64,000 nucleotides of DNA, taken from contig NZ_WBXN01000004.1 of the NCBI RefSeq assembly GCF_008973465.1, forward strand, positions 806,001-870,000, written 5' to 3'. Each line of letters starts with the position of its first letter. The first letter of the stretch is position 1. This document shows positions 8,718 through 17,129 of the stretch, piece after piece. Below the pieces are notes generated by a model, which saw nothing but the letters and a program-made list of their open reading frames with translations, was not told the origin of the DNA and did not search any database. The position numbers and the translations under genes are program-made. The stretch is from Streptomyces sp. SS1-1. Lineage in GTDB: Bacteria > Actinomycetota > Actinomycetes > Streptomycetales > Streptomycetaceae.

Positions 8718-9011
8718 TCAGATGTGGGGGACGTCGTCGGGGATGTCGTAGAAGGTCGGGTGGCGGTAGACCTTGTCGGCGCTGGGCTCGAAGAACGGGT
8801 CCTTCTCGTCGCGGGTGGAGGCGGCGATGTGCTCGGAGCGCACGACCCAGATGCTGACGCCTTCGTTGCGCCGGGTGTAGAGGTCCCGGGCGTGGGTCAG
8901 CGCCATCCGGTCGTCGGCGGCGTGCAGCGAGCCGACGTGGACGTGGTTCAGCCCGCGCTTGCCCCGGACGAACACCTCGTACAGCGGCCAGTCCTGCTTT
9001 CCGGTGCTCAT
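8718..9011 (-). CDS. paaB: 1,2-phenylacetyl-CoA epoxidase subunit PaaB
   Basis: 97 aa. Nearly the whole chain matches the small PaaB subunit: [58 protein letters not shown]. PaaB bridges PaaAC to the reductase. Its ATG overlaps the paaA stop by 4 nt (ATGA). Confidence 0.95.
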   Translation of the reverse strand: MSTGKQDWPLYEVFVRGKRGLNHVHVGSLHAADDRMALTHARDLYTRRNEGVSIWVVRSEHIAASTRDEKDPFFEPSADKVYRHPTFYDIPDDVPHI

Positions 9012-9985
9012 GCCACCGCTCCCTTCTCCGCGCGGGCGGCCTGCTTGGCCGCGTGGGCGGTGGCCGCCTCCCGCACCCAGGCGCCCTCTTCGTGGGCGCT
9101 CCTGCGTCGTTCCATCCGCTGTGCGTTGCACGGGCCGTCGCCCTTGATGACCCGCATCAGCTCGTCCCAGTCGGGCGTGCCGAAGTCGTGGTGGCCGCGC
9201 TCGGCGTTCCAGCGCAGCTCGGGGTCGGGCAGGGTGACGCCGAGCTTCTCGGCCTGCGGGACCGTCATGTCGACGAAGCGCTGGCGCAGCTCGTCGTTGC
9301 TGTGCCGTTTGATCTTCCAGGCCATCGAGCGGGCGGAGTTGGGCGAGGAGTCGTCGGGCGGGCCGAACATCATCAGGGAGGGCCACCACCAGCGGTTCAC
9401 GGCGTCCTGGACCATCTCCCGCTGGGCCTCGGTGCCGCGCATCATCGTCATCAGCAGCTCGTAGCCCTGCCGCTGGTGGAACGACTCCTCCTTGCAGATC
9501 CGCACCATCGCGCGCGCGTACGGCCCGTAGGAGCTGCGGCACAGCGGCACCTGGTTGCAGATCGCGGCGCCGTCCACGAACCAGCCGATCACGCCGACGT
9601 CGGCGAAGGTCGTCGTGGGGTAGTTGAAGATCGAGGAGTACTTCTGGCGGCCCTCGATGAGCCGGTCGGTCAGGTCGGCGCGGTCGGCGCCCAGGGTCTC
9701 GGCGGCCGAGTACAGGTACAGGCCGTGACCGGCCTCGTCCTGCACCTTCGCGAAGAGGATCGCCTTGCGGCGCAGCGAGGGCGCCTTGGTGATCCACTCC
9801 CCCTCCGGCTGCATGCCGATGATCTCGGAGTGGGCGTGCTGCGCGATCTGCCGGATCAGCGTGCTGCGGTAGCCGTCCGGCATCCAGTCCCGCGGCTCGA
9901 TGCGCTGGTCGCGCGCGATCGTCGCGTCGAAGTGCTCCTCAAGCGGCCCTTGTGGGGGCGCCTCGGTGGAGTGTGAGGTCGTCAT
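9008..9985 (-). CDS. paaA: 1,2-phenylacetyl-CoA epoxidase, catalytic di-iron subunit PaaA
   Basis: 325 aa from ATG 9985, which has GGGAG upstream (GCGGGAGCG). PaaA converts phenylacetyl-CoA to its ring-1,2-epoxide, the committed step of aerobic phenylacetate breakdown. Di-iron ligands are visible as ExxH pairs: E84-H87 in [10 protein letters not shown] and E167-H170 in [13 protein letters not shown]. Other family blocks are [17 protein letters not shown] and [16 protein letters not shown]. It is the first gene of paaABCDE. A TetR-type palindrome lies 16-33 nt upstream. No paaR regulator, paaK ligase or downstream paa genes are in the window. Confidence 0.97.
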   Translation of the reverse strand: MTTSHSTEAPPQGPLEEHFDATIARDQRIEPRDWMPDGYRSTLIRQIAQHAHSEIIGMQPEGEWITKAPSLRRKAILFAKVQDEAGHGLYLYSAAETLGADRADLTDRLIEGRQKYSSIFNYPTTTFADVGVIGWFVDGAAICNQVPLCRSSYGPYARAMVRICKEESFHQRQGYELLMTMMRGTEAQREMVQDAVNRWWWPSLMMFGPPDDSSPNSARSMAWKIKRHSNDELRQRFVDMTVPQAEKLGVTLPDPELRWNAERGHHDFGTPDWDELMRVIKGDGPCNAQRMERRRSAHEEGAWVREAATAHAAKQAARAEKGAVA

Positions 9986-10000
9986 CGCTCCCGCTTCCCA

Positions 10001-10018
10001 ACCGACCATTCGTTCGGT
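10001..10018. promoter_or_regulatory. Candidate PaaR/TetR-type operator upstream of paaA
   Basis: ACCGACCATTCGTTCGGT has inverted arms ACCGA-N8-TCGGT. Read on the minus strand, its core ACCGAACGAATGGT differs at one base from the ACCG-NN-CG-NN-CGGT core I recall for corynebacterial PaaR. It lies 16 nt upstream of the paaA start, where a bound repressor would block transcription or clearance. Confidence 0.5.
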
Positions 10019-10260
10019 ACCAGTGTGACGTGTTTCGGCGAGCGGAGCAAGAGCTTTGCGGGGCACCCGGACGGCTACCGTCCGTGTTCACGCGAGCGCG
10101 TGGCGCCGCAGCGCGGCCCCGCCGCCATTCCCAGCGTCGAAGGTCACAAAAACGTATCGGACATTTCACACGTCAATCTTCACTGCAGGCACACAAGTTG
10201 GCTAAGTTACTGGCTCAGGACGCGCGTTGAACTCCGGCGAACCCCGCCGGGACGAGCGCC

Positions 10261-10411
10261 CTCCGCCGAGTCGGCGTGCCCTGCGGGGCCGCGGAGCCGG
10301 GGACCCAACCGAACCATGGGGTGAATCGACCCGAGGCCGTGACGGGCCGGGTCGTAGGGCACACCTTCCGACGCGAACGCCCGAACCCGTCAGCTAACTC
10401 GGTAGGCGGAG
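10261..10411 (+). ncRNA. ydaO/yuaA-type c-di-AMP riboswitch
   Basis: The stretch before the NlpC/P60-like gene contains the conserved blocks of the c-di-AMP aptamer in order: CCGCCGAGTC, then GGGGTGAATCGACCCG, GTAGGGCACACCTTCCGACG, and CCCGTCAGCTAACTCGGTAG. P1 is CTCCGCC (10261-10267) with GGCGGAG (10405-10411). In Streptomyces this riboswitch class is known upstream of cell-wall hydrolase genes such as rpfA and turns expression off when c-di-AMP is high. Here only 3 nt separate P1 from the Shine-Dalgarno GGAAGGAG (10415-10422). The rest of the 9986-10432 gap (10019-10260) shows no gene; it should hold the divergent promoters. Confidence 0.88.
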
Positions 10412-10432
10412 TACGGAAGGAGCACGTCGCCC

Positions 10433-12370
10433 ATGGCGCCGGAACGCACCGGTATGCGCAACTCCGCGCTCGCCTCGGCAGCAGCCCTCACCTCGGTGGC
10501 CCTGCTCGGCCAGTCGGCAGGTGCCGCCCAGGCGGACGAGGGACCGAGCCGCGAGGAGGTCAGCCGGCGGGTCAGCTCGCTCTACGACCGGGCCGAGACC
10601 GACACCGGGACCTTCAACGCCACCCGCGCCTCGTCGACGGGACCGCGCAACCGCGTGGGCGCCCCGGCGGCCTCGGGGCGCGACGGTGACGGCGGCCGGG
10701 GCTCGGCCGCGCTCGACGAGGTCGCCCGGCAGTGGTTCGACGTCGCCCGCTCCAAGCTGGGCCCGACGGTTCCGGCCGTACTGCCGAAGGACCGGGCGCC
10801 GGAGCGGTCCGCCCCGGCGCGGTCCGCACGCCCGTCGGGCGGCGACGGCGCGCGGGAGATATCCGGGCGCGCCGCCCCCCTGGAGCTGACCGCCGGATCG
10901 GGCGCGCCGGTCGCCGAGTTGCCGGCCGGTACGGCCCGTCCCGCGGCCCTGGGTGAGCTGACCGCGGGTCCTGTGGCGGCGCTGCCCGCGTCGGGTACGC
11001 CTGCCCTCGGGTCCGGCGGCGCCCTCGCCCTGCCGGCGCCGACGCCGACGCCGACGCAGGCCACCGCGCGGCCGGAGGTGGACCAGCGGTCCACGCTGCG
11101 CGCGAGCAAGGAGCGCAGCCAGCGCAAACTGGCGCAGGCGCGTGAGCTGCTGACCGCACGCGCCGGCCGCACCACCCCGGCGCTGGAGGCCCCCTCGGCC
11201 ACCCCGGCGCCGTTCCCGCCCGCGGCGCAGAGCCGGTGGGACGCCCTGGAGGCGCAGAGCCCCGCCGACATGACGACGGTCCCTCCGGGGACGACGGCTC
11301 CGGCGGACGCCGCGCTGGGGCTGGGTGCGGAGTTGAGTGCCCCTCAGGGGTTCGCTGGCGCGGAGGCCGGGTTCGCCGGGGCGGACGCCGGGTTCGCGGG
11401 GGCGGGCGCCAGGTTCGCCGGGGGCGGCCAGACGGGGGGCTTTCCGGTGGTCGGGCAGACGGGGAGCTTTCCCACGGTGGAACAGACGGGGAGTTACCCC
11501 GCCGTGGCACAGACCGGCAGCTTCCCTGCCGTCGCTCAGACCGGCAGCTTCCCCGGCGTCAGCCAGACCGGCAGCTTCCCGATGGTCGACCAGACCGGTG
11601 GCTTCCCGACCGTCACCCAGACCGGGAGCTTCCCGGCGGCGGCCCCGCAGGCCGGGGGCTTGCCTTCGGCACCGCAGACGGGGGGCTACCCCGCAGCGGC
11701 CTCGCAGACCGGGGGCTACCCCGCGGCGGCGGCCCAGACCGGGGCCTATCCCGCCGTCGACCAGACGGGAAGCGTCCCGGCCGTTGCGCAGGCGGCCAGT
11801 TACCCTACGGCCGCTCAGACCGGCAGCTTCCCGGCCGTCGATCAGACCGGCGGCATCCCCATGGTCGACCAGACCGGCGGCTTCCCGGCCGTCACCCAGA
11901 CCGGGAGCTTCCCGGCGGCGAGCCCGACGGGGACCGGCAGCTTCCCGGCGGCCCCGCAGACCGGCAGCTACCCCGCCGCCGCCCCGGCCCCTGCCGCCCC
12001 CGTCACCGCGCCGCAGGACAGTCGGGCGCTGAGGGCGCTGGAGTTCGCCCGGGCGCAGATCGGCAAGCCCTGTGTCTGGGGTACGACCGGTCCGACCACC
12101 TTCGACGGCCCCGGACTCACCCAGGCCGCCTGGAAGGCCGCCGGTATCGCCCTCCCCCGTACCGCCCAGGAGCAGGCCACCGCGGGGCAGGGCGTCGCCC
12201 TGACCCACCTGGAGCCCGGAGACCTGGTGCTGTACCACGCGGGCCACGTCGGCATCTACTCCGGGAACGGCATGATGATCCATGCCCCGGGCCCCGGCAC
12301 CGTCGTCCGCGAGGAGTCCGTCCAGTACGCCGGAGAGGCCGCGATCCACAGCGCGATCCGGCCCGCCTGA
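10433..12370 (+). CDS. Secreted NlpC/P60-like protein with QTGSFP repeats; catalytic Cys replaced
   Basis: 645 aa from ATG 10433, 10 nt after GGAAGGAG. A signal peptide ends near residue 34 (ALLGQSAGAAQA-DEG). Residues 35-300 are an Ala/Pro-rich linker with a short coiled coil (ERSQRKLAQARELLTAR). Residues about 302-325 carry four AGFAGA-type repeats. Residues about 332-515 hold about 20 copies of a 9-residue QTG[S/G][F/Y]P-x3 unit. The C-terminus (531-645) is an NlpC/P60 fold: ARAQIGKPCVWG, LPRTAQEQ, LEPGDLVLYHAGHVGIYSG, MMIHAPGPG. Canonical members have the nucleophile in D-C-S-G; here the motif is D-G-P-G (G559). A cysteine sits instead at position 547, where Tyr is usual. H605 is kept. 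It may be a non-enzymatic wall-binding protein or have altered chemistry. The upstream c-di-AMP riboswitch links it to envelope or osmotic control. Confidence 0.85.
   Translation: MAPERTGMRNSALASAAALTSVALLGQSAGAAQADEGPSREEVSRRVSSLYDRAETDTGTFNATRASSTGPRNRVGAPAASGRDGDGGRGSAALDEVARQWFDVARSKLGPTVPAVLPKDRAPERSAPARSARPSGGDGAREISGRAAPLELTAGSGAPVAELPAGTARPAALGELTAGPVAALPASGTPALGSGGALALPAPTPTPTQATARPEVDQRSTLRASKERSQRKLAQARELLTARAGRTTPALEAPSATPAPFPPAAQSRWDALEAQSPADMTTVPPGTTAPADAALGLGAELSAPQGFAGAEAGFAGADAGFAGAGARFAGGGQTGGFPVVGQTGSFPTVEQTGSYPAVAQTGSFPAVAQTGSFPGVSQTGSFPMVDQTGGFPTVTQTGSFPAAAPQAGGLPSAPQTGGYPAAASQTGGYPAAAAQTGAYPAVDQTGSVPAVAQAASYPTAAQTGSFPAVDQTGGIPMVDQTGGFPAVTQTGSFPAASPTGTGSFPAAPQTGSYPAAAPAPAAPVTAPQDSRALRALEFARAQIGKPCVWGTTGPTTFDGPGLTQAAWKAAGIALPRTAQEQATAGQGVALTHLEPGDLVLYHAGHVGIYSGNGMMIHAPGPGTVVREESVQYAGEAAIHSAIRPA
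11420..11976 (+). repeat. 27-bp coding repeats (QTGSFP-x3), about 20 degenerate copies
   Basis: The segment encodes a tandem 9-residue unit such as QTGSFPAVA or QTGGFPMVD. Most units are 27 bp; a few are 24 or 30 bp. Third-position variation between copies shows the array is old enough to have diverged. It connects the N-terminal linker to the NlpC/P60-like domain. Confidence 0.8.
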
Positions 12371-12399
12371 GTCGGCGTCACTCCGGCGCCGTACGACGA

Positions 12400-12436
12400 C
12401 CGCCCCGCCTCCACCGGGTGGGGCGGAGCGGGGCGG
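12400..12436. terminator. Hairpin terminator between convergent NlpC-like and ATP-grasp genes
   Basis: CCGCCCCGC (12400-12408) pairs with GCGGGGCGG (12428-12436) between the stops at 12370 and 12474. Confidence 0.65.
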
Positions 12437-12473
12437 ATCCGTCGGGGGACGCCTGCGGCGGTCGTGGAGGAGG

Positions 12474-13433
12474 TCAGTGGCGGCCTTCCGGGCCGCGCCG
12501 CTCGGACCGGCGCCGCAGGGCCAGCCAGTCGGCGACCGCGGCCGCGATCGGCTGCCCGGTCTCCAGCTCGACGAAGCCGAACTGGCCTCCCTGGTTGCAC
12601 TCCAGGAACCACCAGATGCCGTCCTCGTCCTCCGCGAAGTCGAAGGCGGCGTACGCCAGTCCGGCCAGCGTGACGTACTCGTGCACCGACTTGCCGATAC
12701 GGTCCGGCACCGGGACCGGCTCCCACAAGTGCCCGGTGTCGCCGTACCGTCCGTCGATCTGGTCGGGCTCGGCGGTCTTGCGCGCGGCGAACAGTCTGCT
12801 GCCGACGCAGGTCAGCCGGATGTCCGCCTGCTTGGGGACGTACCGCTGCAGCAGGGCGGGACCAGCCGCCACGGCGGAGAAGTCCGCGTCAGGGCCGATC
12901 AGGGTGGTGGGCAGCGCCAGGGGCGGCTCCCCGGGCGGCGGTCCGGACGCGGACTTCACGACGACCTCCTTGTGCTGCTCGACGAACGCGCGCGCCAGCC
13001 GCGGGGCCGTCGTGAACACCGTGGGCGGCACGGCGAATCCGCTGAGGTGACCGAGCCGCAACTGCCAGGGCTTGAGGCGGGCCTGGTCGGCGTTGCGGGG
13101 ATGGTTCATCCACCGGGCGGCGGCCGAGTGCAGCATGCCGTACAGGGCCTGCCGGGTCTCGGCGGTCAGCCAGGGCGACGGGTCCGGCGCGTGGGCGGCC
13201 GGCTCCCCTGGCCTGCGCACCCAGATGGAGCGCAGTCCGCCCATCGACAGCACATGCCCGTTGACCGACAGATGCCCGTCGAAGTCACCGTGGGCGTAGT
13301 CCGCGGACAGCACGGCCTTGCCGGGCAGGTCGGCGGGGTCCAGCCGCAGCACGGGCGTCCCCGTCGCGTGCAGTTCGTTCACCACCATGTCGGCGGTCAC
13401 GTCCTCCTCGGACGTGAGGATCAGTACCGTCAT
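12474..13433 (-). CDS. tgmB: ATP-grasp RiPP maturase (graspetide-type ligase, TgmB-like)
   Basis: 319 aa. The N-terminal pre-ATP-grasp domain starts TVLILTSEEDVTADMVV and contains LRSIWVRRPGEP. The ATP-grasp core has the nucleotide lysine in VVVKSASG, the block LLQRYVPKQADIRLTCVG, and the metal-binding end FDFAEDEDGIWWFLECNQGGQFGF (read in two parts), where E and N of ECNQGGQF fit Mg ligands. This matches MvdC/MvdD-like ligases, which join Ser/Thr/Lys side chains to Asp/Glu in a ribosomal peptide by ester or amide bonds. The gene begins 15 nt after the precursor gene's stop, so the two should be co-expressed. I see no methyltransferase partner (TgmC type) next to it. Confidence 0.85.
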   Translation of the reverse strand: MTVLILTSEEDVTADMVVNELHATGTPVLRLDPADLPGKAVLSADYAHGDFDGHLSVNGHVLSMGGLRSIWVRRPGEPAAHAPDPSPWLTAETRQALYGMLHSAAARWMNHPRNADQARLKPWQLRLGHLSGFAVPPTVFTTAPRLARAFVEQHKEVVVKSASGPPPGEPPLALPTTLIGPDADFSAVAAGPALLQRYVPKQADIRLTCVGSRLFAARKTAEPDQIDGRYGDTGHLWEPVPVPDRIGKSVHEYVTLAGLAYAAFDFAEDEDGIWWFLECNQGGQFGFVELETGQPIAAAVADWLALRRRSERRGPEGRH

Positions 13434-13448
13434 GCGCCGGCCGGTTCG

Positions 13449-13640
13449 TCAGTCGTCGAAGTGGGTGGCGGACCCGGCCGTGGACGTCGTCGTGCCGGCG
13501 GCGAGCAGGAGATCCGGGTCGCTGACGGCCGGGCGCCCGTCGGGCAGCATGTTCAACTGCCGGGCCGGGTCGAAGTGGTACGGCGTCAGCGCCTGGGCGG
13601 CGCCTCTGGGGAACGCGTAGTTCAGGGTGAAAGGTCGCAT
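13449..13640 (-). CDS. tgmA: Putative ATP-grasp-modified RiPP precursor (TgmA-like)
   Basis: 63 aa from ATG 13640, with GGAGG 5 nt upstream. The leader starts MRPFTLNYAFPR; the PFxLxYA motif is what I recall as the conserved leader element of this precursor family. The likely core is the C-terminus from about residue 49: GTTTSTAGSATHFDD. It has a run of Thr/Ser (T50-T54, S57, T59) and terminal D62-D63, the donor and acceptor residues an ATP-grasp ligase needs for macrolactone formation. HFD occurs twice (22-24 and 60-62). Linkage pattern and biological activity are unknown. Confidence 0.85.
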   Translation of the reverse strand: MRPFTLNYAFPRGAAQALTPYHFDPARQLNMLPDGRPAVSDPDLLLAAGTTTSTAGSATHFDD

Positions 13641-13790
13641 CGAAACCTCCGCGGTCGCGTGATGCCTGCGCTACCGTCCCTTACGCGTCTGTTGTGTAAT
13701 GCATTCACTACGTGCTGCCACATGGGGGTGAACGTCGTCACATCCAACGGGGCGGCGCGGACGCCCTGTTGGGGTCCCTCGCAGGGTGGT

Positions 13791-15347
13791 CTATGCCGCG
13801 GGCACGCCGCCGCCCTGGAGGCGTTCGAGGTCCGAGGCCCGCACCTGGATCACGATGAGGGCGATGACCGCGGCGATCGCCGTGAAGATCGCGGCCGTGA
13901 CGAAGGCGGCGGAGACGCCGGCGGTGAGAATCTCGTCGGCGAACGGTGGCGGAAGCTGCCCGGTGCGCTGGAAGCGCAGCCGTTCCAGCGGGGTGGCCTG
14001 GGACAGGAAGGCCGGGATCTGTTTGTCGGCCTCGTTGTTGCTGGCCGTCCCGTACATGGTGACCAGGATGGACAGGCCCAGGGAGCCGCCGACCTGCTGG
14101 GTGGCGTTGAGGAGTCCGGAGGCGGCCCCGGTCTCCGCGGGCGTCACGTTGGACAGCGCCATCAGCGTCAGGGACACGAACTCCATGCCCATACCGAGGC
14201 TGAACACGAGCATCGGCCCGAGGATGCTGCCCAGATAGGTCGAGTCCACATCGGTCAGGGTCAGCCACGCCAGTCCGGCGGCGGCGAGGATCGCGCCGGT
14301 CACCATGAACGGTTTTGGACCGTACTTGGGCAGGAGCTGGGAGGCGATCCCGGCGCCGATCGCGATGACGGCACTCACCGGCAGGAAGGCCAACCCTGCC
14401 TGGAGCGGGCTGAAGTCGAGCACGTTCTGCACGAACAGCGTCAGGAAGAAGAACATCCCGAAGATCGCGGCGGCGAGGCTCAGCATGATGCCGTAGGTGC
14501 CCGCGCGGTTGCGGTCGGCGAACATGTGCAGGGGTGTGATCGGCTGTCTGGAACGCTGCTCGACCAGGACGAACAGCAGCAGGAAGACGACGGCCGCCCC
14601 GAACGCGCCGAGCGTCAGCGCGTCCCGCCATCCTTCCTGCGCGGCACGGATGAACCCGTAGACGAGCAGCACCATGCCGACCGTGGAGGTCATCGCGCCC
14701 AGGATGTCGAAGTGCCCGGCGTGCCGCTCGGACTCACGGATCCAGCGGGGCGTCGCGAGCACGATCAGCAGGCCGATGGGCACGTTGACGAACAGCACCC
14801 AGCGCCAGTTGAGCCACTCCACGAGGATGCCGCCCGCCAGCAGCCCGATGGCACCGCCACCCGCCGAGACGGCCGCGAAGACGCCGAACGCCCGGTTGCG
14901 TTGCGGCCCTTCGGGGAAGGTCGTGCTGATCAGCGCCAGGGAGGTCGGGGAGGCGATGGCGCCGCCGACCCCCTGGAGGGCGCGGGCGCTGAGGAGTTGC
15001 CACTCGTTCTGGGACAACCCGCCGAGGAGCGAGGCCAGGACGAAGAGGAGCACACCGAAGACGAACACCCGCCGCCGGCCCAGGATGTCGCCCATCCTGC
15101 CGCCCAGGAGGAGCAGTCCGCCGAAGGTGAGCGTGTAGGCGTTGACCACCCAGGACAGGCTCGTCGTCGAGAAGTCCAGCGACCGCTGGATGTCCGGGAG
15201 GGCGATGTTCACGATGGTGATGTCGAGCACCACCATCAGCTGACAGGAGGCGATCACGAACAGTGCCATCCCGTTGCCACGGCTCTTGCCACCGTCCGTG
15301 TCGTGCGGGGCGGTCCGTGCTTGGGGTGTCGGCTCCGAATGGCTCAT
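13791..15347 (-). CDS. MFS drug exporter, DHA2 (EmrB/QacA, 14-TM) family
   Basis: 518 aa. After a hydrophilic N-terminus, helix 1 carries LMVVLDITIVNIALPDIQ, the DHA2 motif with the intramembrane Asp. Motif A appears as GGRMGDILGRRR, and motif C-like glycine-rich sequence as GGGAIGLLAGGILVEWLNWRW. About 14 hydrophobic helices can be counted. Proton-driven export of amphipathic compounds is the family role. The stop is 150 nt upstream of the RiPP precursor on the same strand, so it is a plausible exporter or immunity gene for that locus, but DHA2 pumps are common in Streptomyces and co-transcription is not shown. Confidence 0.93.
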   Translation of the reverse strand: MSHSEPTPQARTAPHDTDGGKSRGNGMALFVIASCQLMVVLDITIVNIALPDIQRSLDFSTTSLSWVVNAYTLTFGGLLLLGGRMGDILGRRRVFVFGVLLFVLASLLGGLSQNEWQLLSARALQGVGGAIASPTSLALISTTFPEGPQRNRAFGVFAAVSAGGGAIGLLAGGILVEWLNWRWVLFVNVPIGLLIVLATPRWIRESERHAGHFDILGAMTSTVGMVLLVYGFIRAAQEGWRDALTLGAFGAAVVFLLLFVLVEQRSRQPITPLHMFADRNRAGTYGIMLSLAAAIFGMFFFLTLFVQNVLDFSPLQAGLAFLPVSAVIAIGAGIASQLLPKYGPKPFMVTGAILAAAGLAWLTLTDVDSTYLGSILGPMLVFSLGMGMEFVSLTLMALSNVTPAETGAASGLLNATQQVGGSLGLSILVTMYGTASNNEADKQIPAFLSQATPLERLRFQRTGQLPPPFADEILTAGVSAAFVTAAIFTAIAAVIALIVIQVRASDLERLQGGGVPAA

Positions 15348-15502
15348 CGCATCGCCGTGGGCGGGGGTTCGGGGGCCGGGTCGGAATCGGACTGGCTGCC
15401 CGCCACCATTCGACCGTACGCCGGTGCCGTACGGCCCTCCAGTCGATCACGGGCCGGGCGGATCGGGCCGGTTCGGCGCGGCGTGGGCAGCATCGGGCCT
15501 GG

Positions 15503-16900
15503 TCAGGCGGTCGCCGGGGGGATGTTCTGGTTGACGTGGAAGAAGTTGTCCGGGTCGTAGGCGCGCTTGACGGCGGTGAGCCGGTCGTAGTGCCCGCGGT
15601 AGGTCGTCCGGACGCGGTCCGTGCTCTCCCCCTCACCGATGAAGTTGATGTACGAGCCGCCCATCGAGTACGGGTGCAGATCGCTCTGGTAGGCGACCGA
15701 CCAGTCGCGGATCGCCCCGGCGTTGGCCGGGTCGGGGTCGACGCCCGCGATCACCGCGGACCACATGGCGTCCCGGTACGCCCAGGCCGTGTCGTCGGCG
15801 CCGACCTGGTGGGCGGCGGCGTCCACGGGATACAGGTGCATCAGGGACAGCGGGGTGGGGAGGTTTTCCCCGTACTTGTGGTGCACGTCGACGGCGGCGT
15901 CGCTGATCGAGTCGAAGAAGTCGCCGCGCCAGTACCACTGGTAGCCCTTCGGGATCAGCTCGTCGAACATGCTCTGGAGGGCCGGGTAGGGCATGGGGGC
16001 GGTGAAGTGGAAGGCGGGCGGGGCGGGGTCGTTCACCGGGGCCAGCATCCGCTCCAACTGGTCGCCCTCGGGGTCGCCCGTGTAGCACCAGACGACGCCG
16101 CACATCTTCTGTCCGTGGATCGTCTCGGGGAACGGGGGGCCGGGCGGGATGGTGAACAGGGTGAAGAACCCGTTGAGGTCGGGAGGCGCGGCGGGCAGGA
16201 AGTCCCGGTACCAGCGAAGCACTTCGGGAGTCCGGTCGACCGGCCATACGGTCACTCCGACGCCGACGGTGCCCACCGGGTGCGTGCGGAAGGTGAACGA
16301 CGTCACCACACCGAAGTTCCCGCCGCCGCCGCGCAACGCCCAGAACAGGTCGGGGTGGTCCTCCTCGGAGGCGGTGACGAAGGTGCCGTCGGCGAGCACG
16401 ACGTCGGCGGACGTCAGGCTGTCGATCGTCAGGCCGTACTTGCGGGTCAGGTGCCCGTGCCCGCCGCCCAGGGTCAGGCCGCCCACGCCGGTCATCGAGA
16501 CGATGCCGGCCGGCACGCCGAGGCCGAACGTGTGGGCCGCGTGGTCGAGGTCCCCGATCTGTGCGCCGCCGGACACCTGCGCGGTCATCGAGCCGGGGTC
16601 GACACGGACCCCACGCATCGTCGACAGGTCCAGGACGAGCCCGTCGTCCACGAGGCACAGGCCGGGTCCGCTGTGCCCGCCGCCGCGCACCGCGAGTTCC
16701 ACCCCGCTGTCCCGCGCGAAGCCGATCGCCGTACGGACGTCGGCGACGTCCACGCACTGCGCGAACGCGGCCGGGCGCCGGTCGATCATGGCGTTGTAGA
16801 TGCTGCGGGTCTCGTCGTACCCGGTGTCCTCGGGGGTGATGACGGGTCCCCGCATTCCCGCGCGCAATTCCTCGAGTGCCGTTGCGTTGATGGCGCCCAT
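15503..16900 (-). CDS. BBE-like FAD-linked oxidoreductase (monocovalent type)
   Basis: 465 aa from ATG 16900, with GAAGGGG upstream. The PCMH-type FAD domain has VRGGGHSGPGL, where H76 is the expected 8-alpha-histidyl attachment site. The second cysteine attachment point of bicovalent family members is A113 (SGGAQIGDLDHA), so I expect one covalent bond to FAD. VGGLTLGGGHGHLTRKYGL and LFWALRGGGGNFGVV are further family blocks. The C-terminus ends in the berberine-bridge motif NFFHVNQNIPP. Such enzymes oxidise alcohols, sugars or secondary metabolites. No signal peptide is seen. It lies between an ECF sigma gene and the MFS exporter on the same strand and could be a tailoring enzyme of the adjacent RiPP locus (inference). 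Confidence 0.9.
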   Translation of the reverse strand: MGAINATALEELRAGMRGPVITPEDTGYDETRSIYNAMIDRRPAAFAQCVDVADVRTAIGFARDSGVELAVRGGGHSGPGLCLVDDGLVLDLSTMRGVRVDPGSMTAQVSGGAQIGDLDHAAHTFGLGVPAGIVSMTGVGGLTLGGGHGHLTRKYGLTIDSLTSADVVLADGTFVTASEEDHPDLFWALRGGGGNFGVVTSFTFRTHPVGTVGVGVTVWPVDRTPEVLRWYRDFLPAAPPDLNGFFTLFTIPPGPPFPETIHGQKMCGVVWCYTGDPEGDQLERMLAPVNDPAPPAFHFTAPMPYPALQSMFDELIPKGYQWYWRGDFFDSISDAAVDVHHKYGENLPTPLSLMHLYPVDAAAHQVGADDTAWAYRDAMWSAVIAGVDPDPANAGAIRDWSVAYQSDLHPYSMGGSYINFIGEGESTDRVRTTYRGHYDRLTAVKRAYDPDNFFHVNQNIPPATA

Positions 16901-17129
16901 GGCCGGACCCCTTCGCTCGAAGTCGGTGAGCGACGGATGGGCGGCACCCGGCGTCCGGGCGTCCGGGCGGGAGCAGGGGCGCACGGTGCGCTGATCCGTT
17001 CGCACCTCGTGCAGATGTCGGCAGGGCCGTCCGCCCCGCCGTTTCCCAGTGTTCTCCGGTCCTCGGACGACCGCACGTCGATCGAGGACCGGTCGGGGAC
17101 GGCGGGGCGGGGGGTTGGCGGGGGCCCCT

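Noticed and set aside
12282..15560. 1092-codon open frame on the plus strand
   Set aside because: Antisense to the ATP-grasp, precursor and MFS genes, which are recognisable; composition is typical of a shadow frame.
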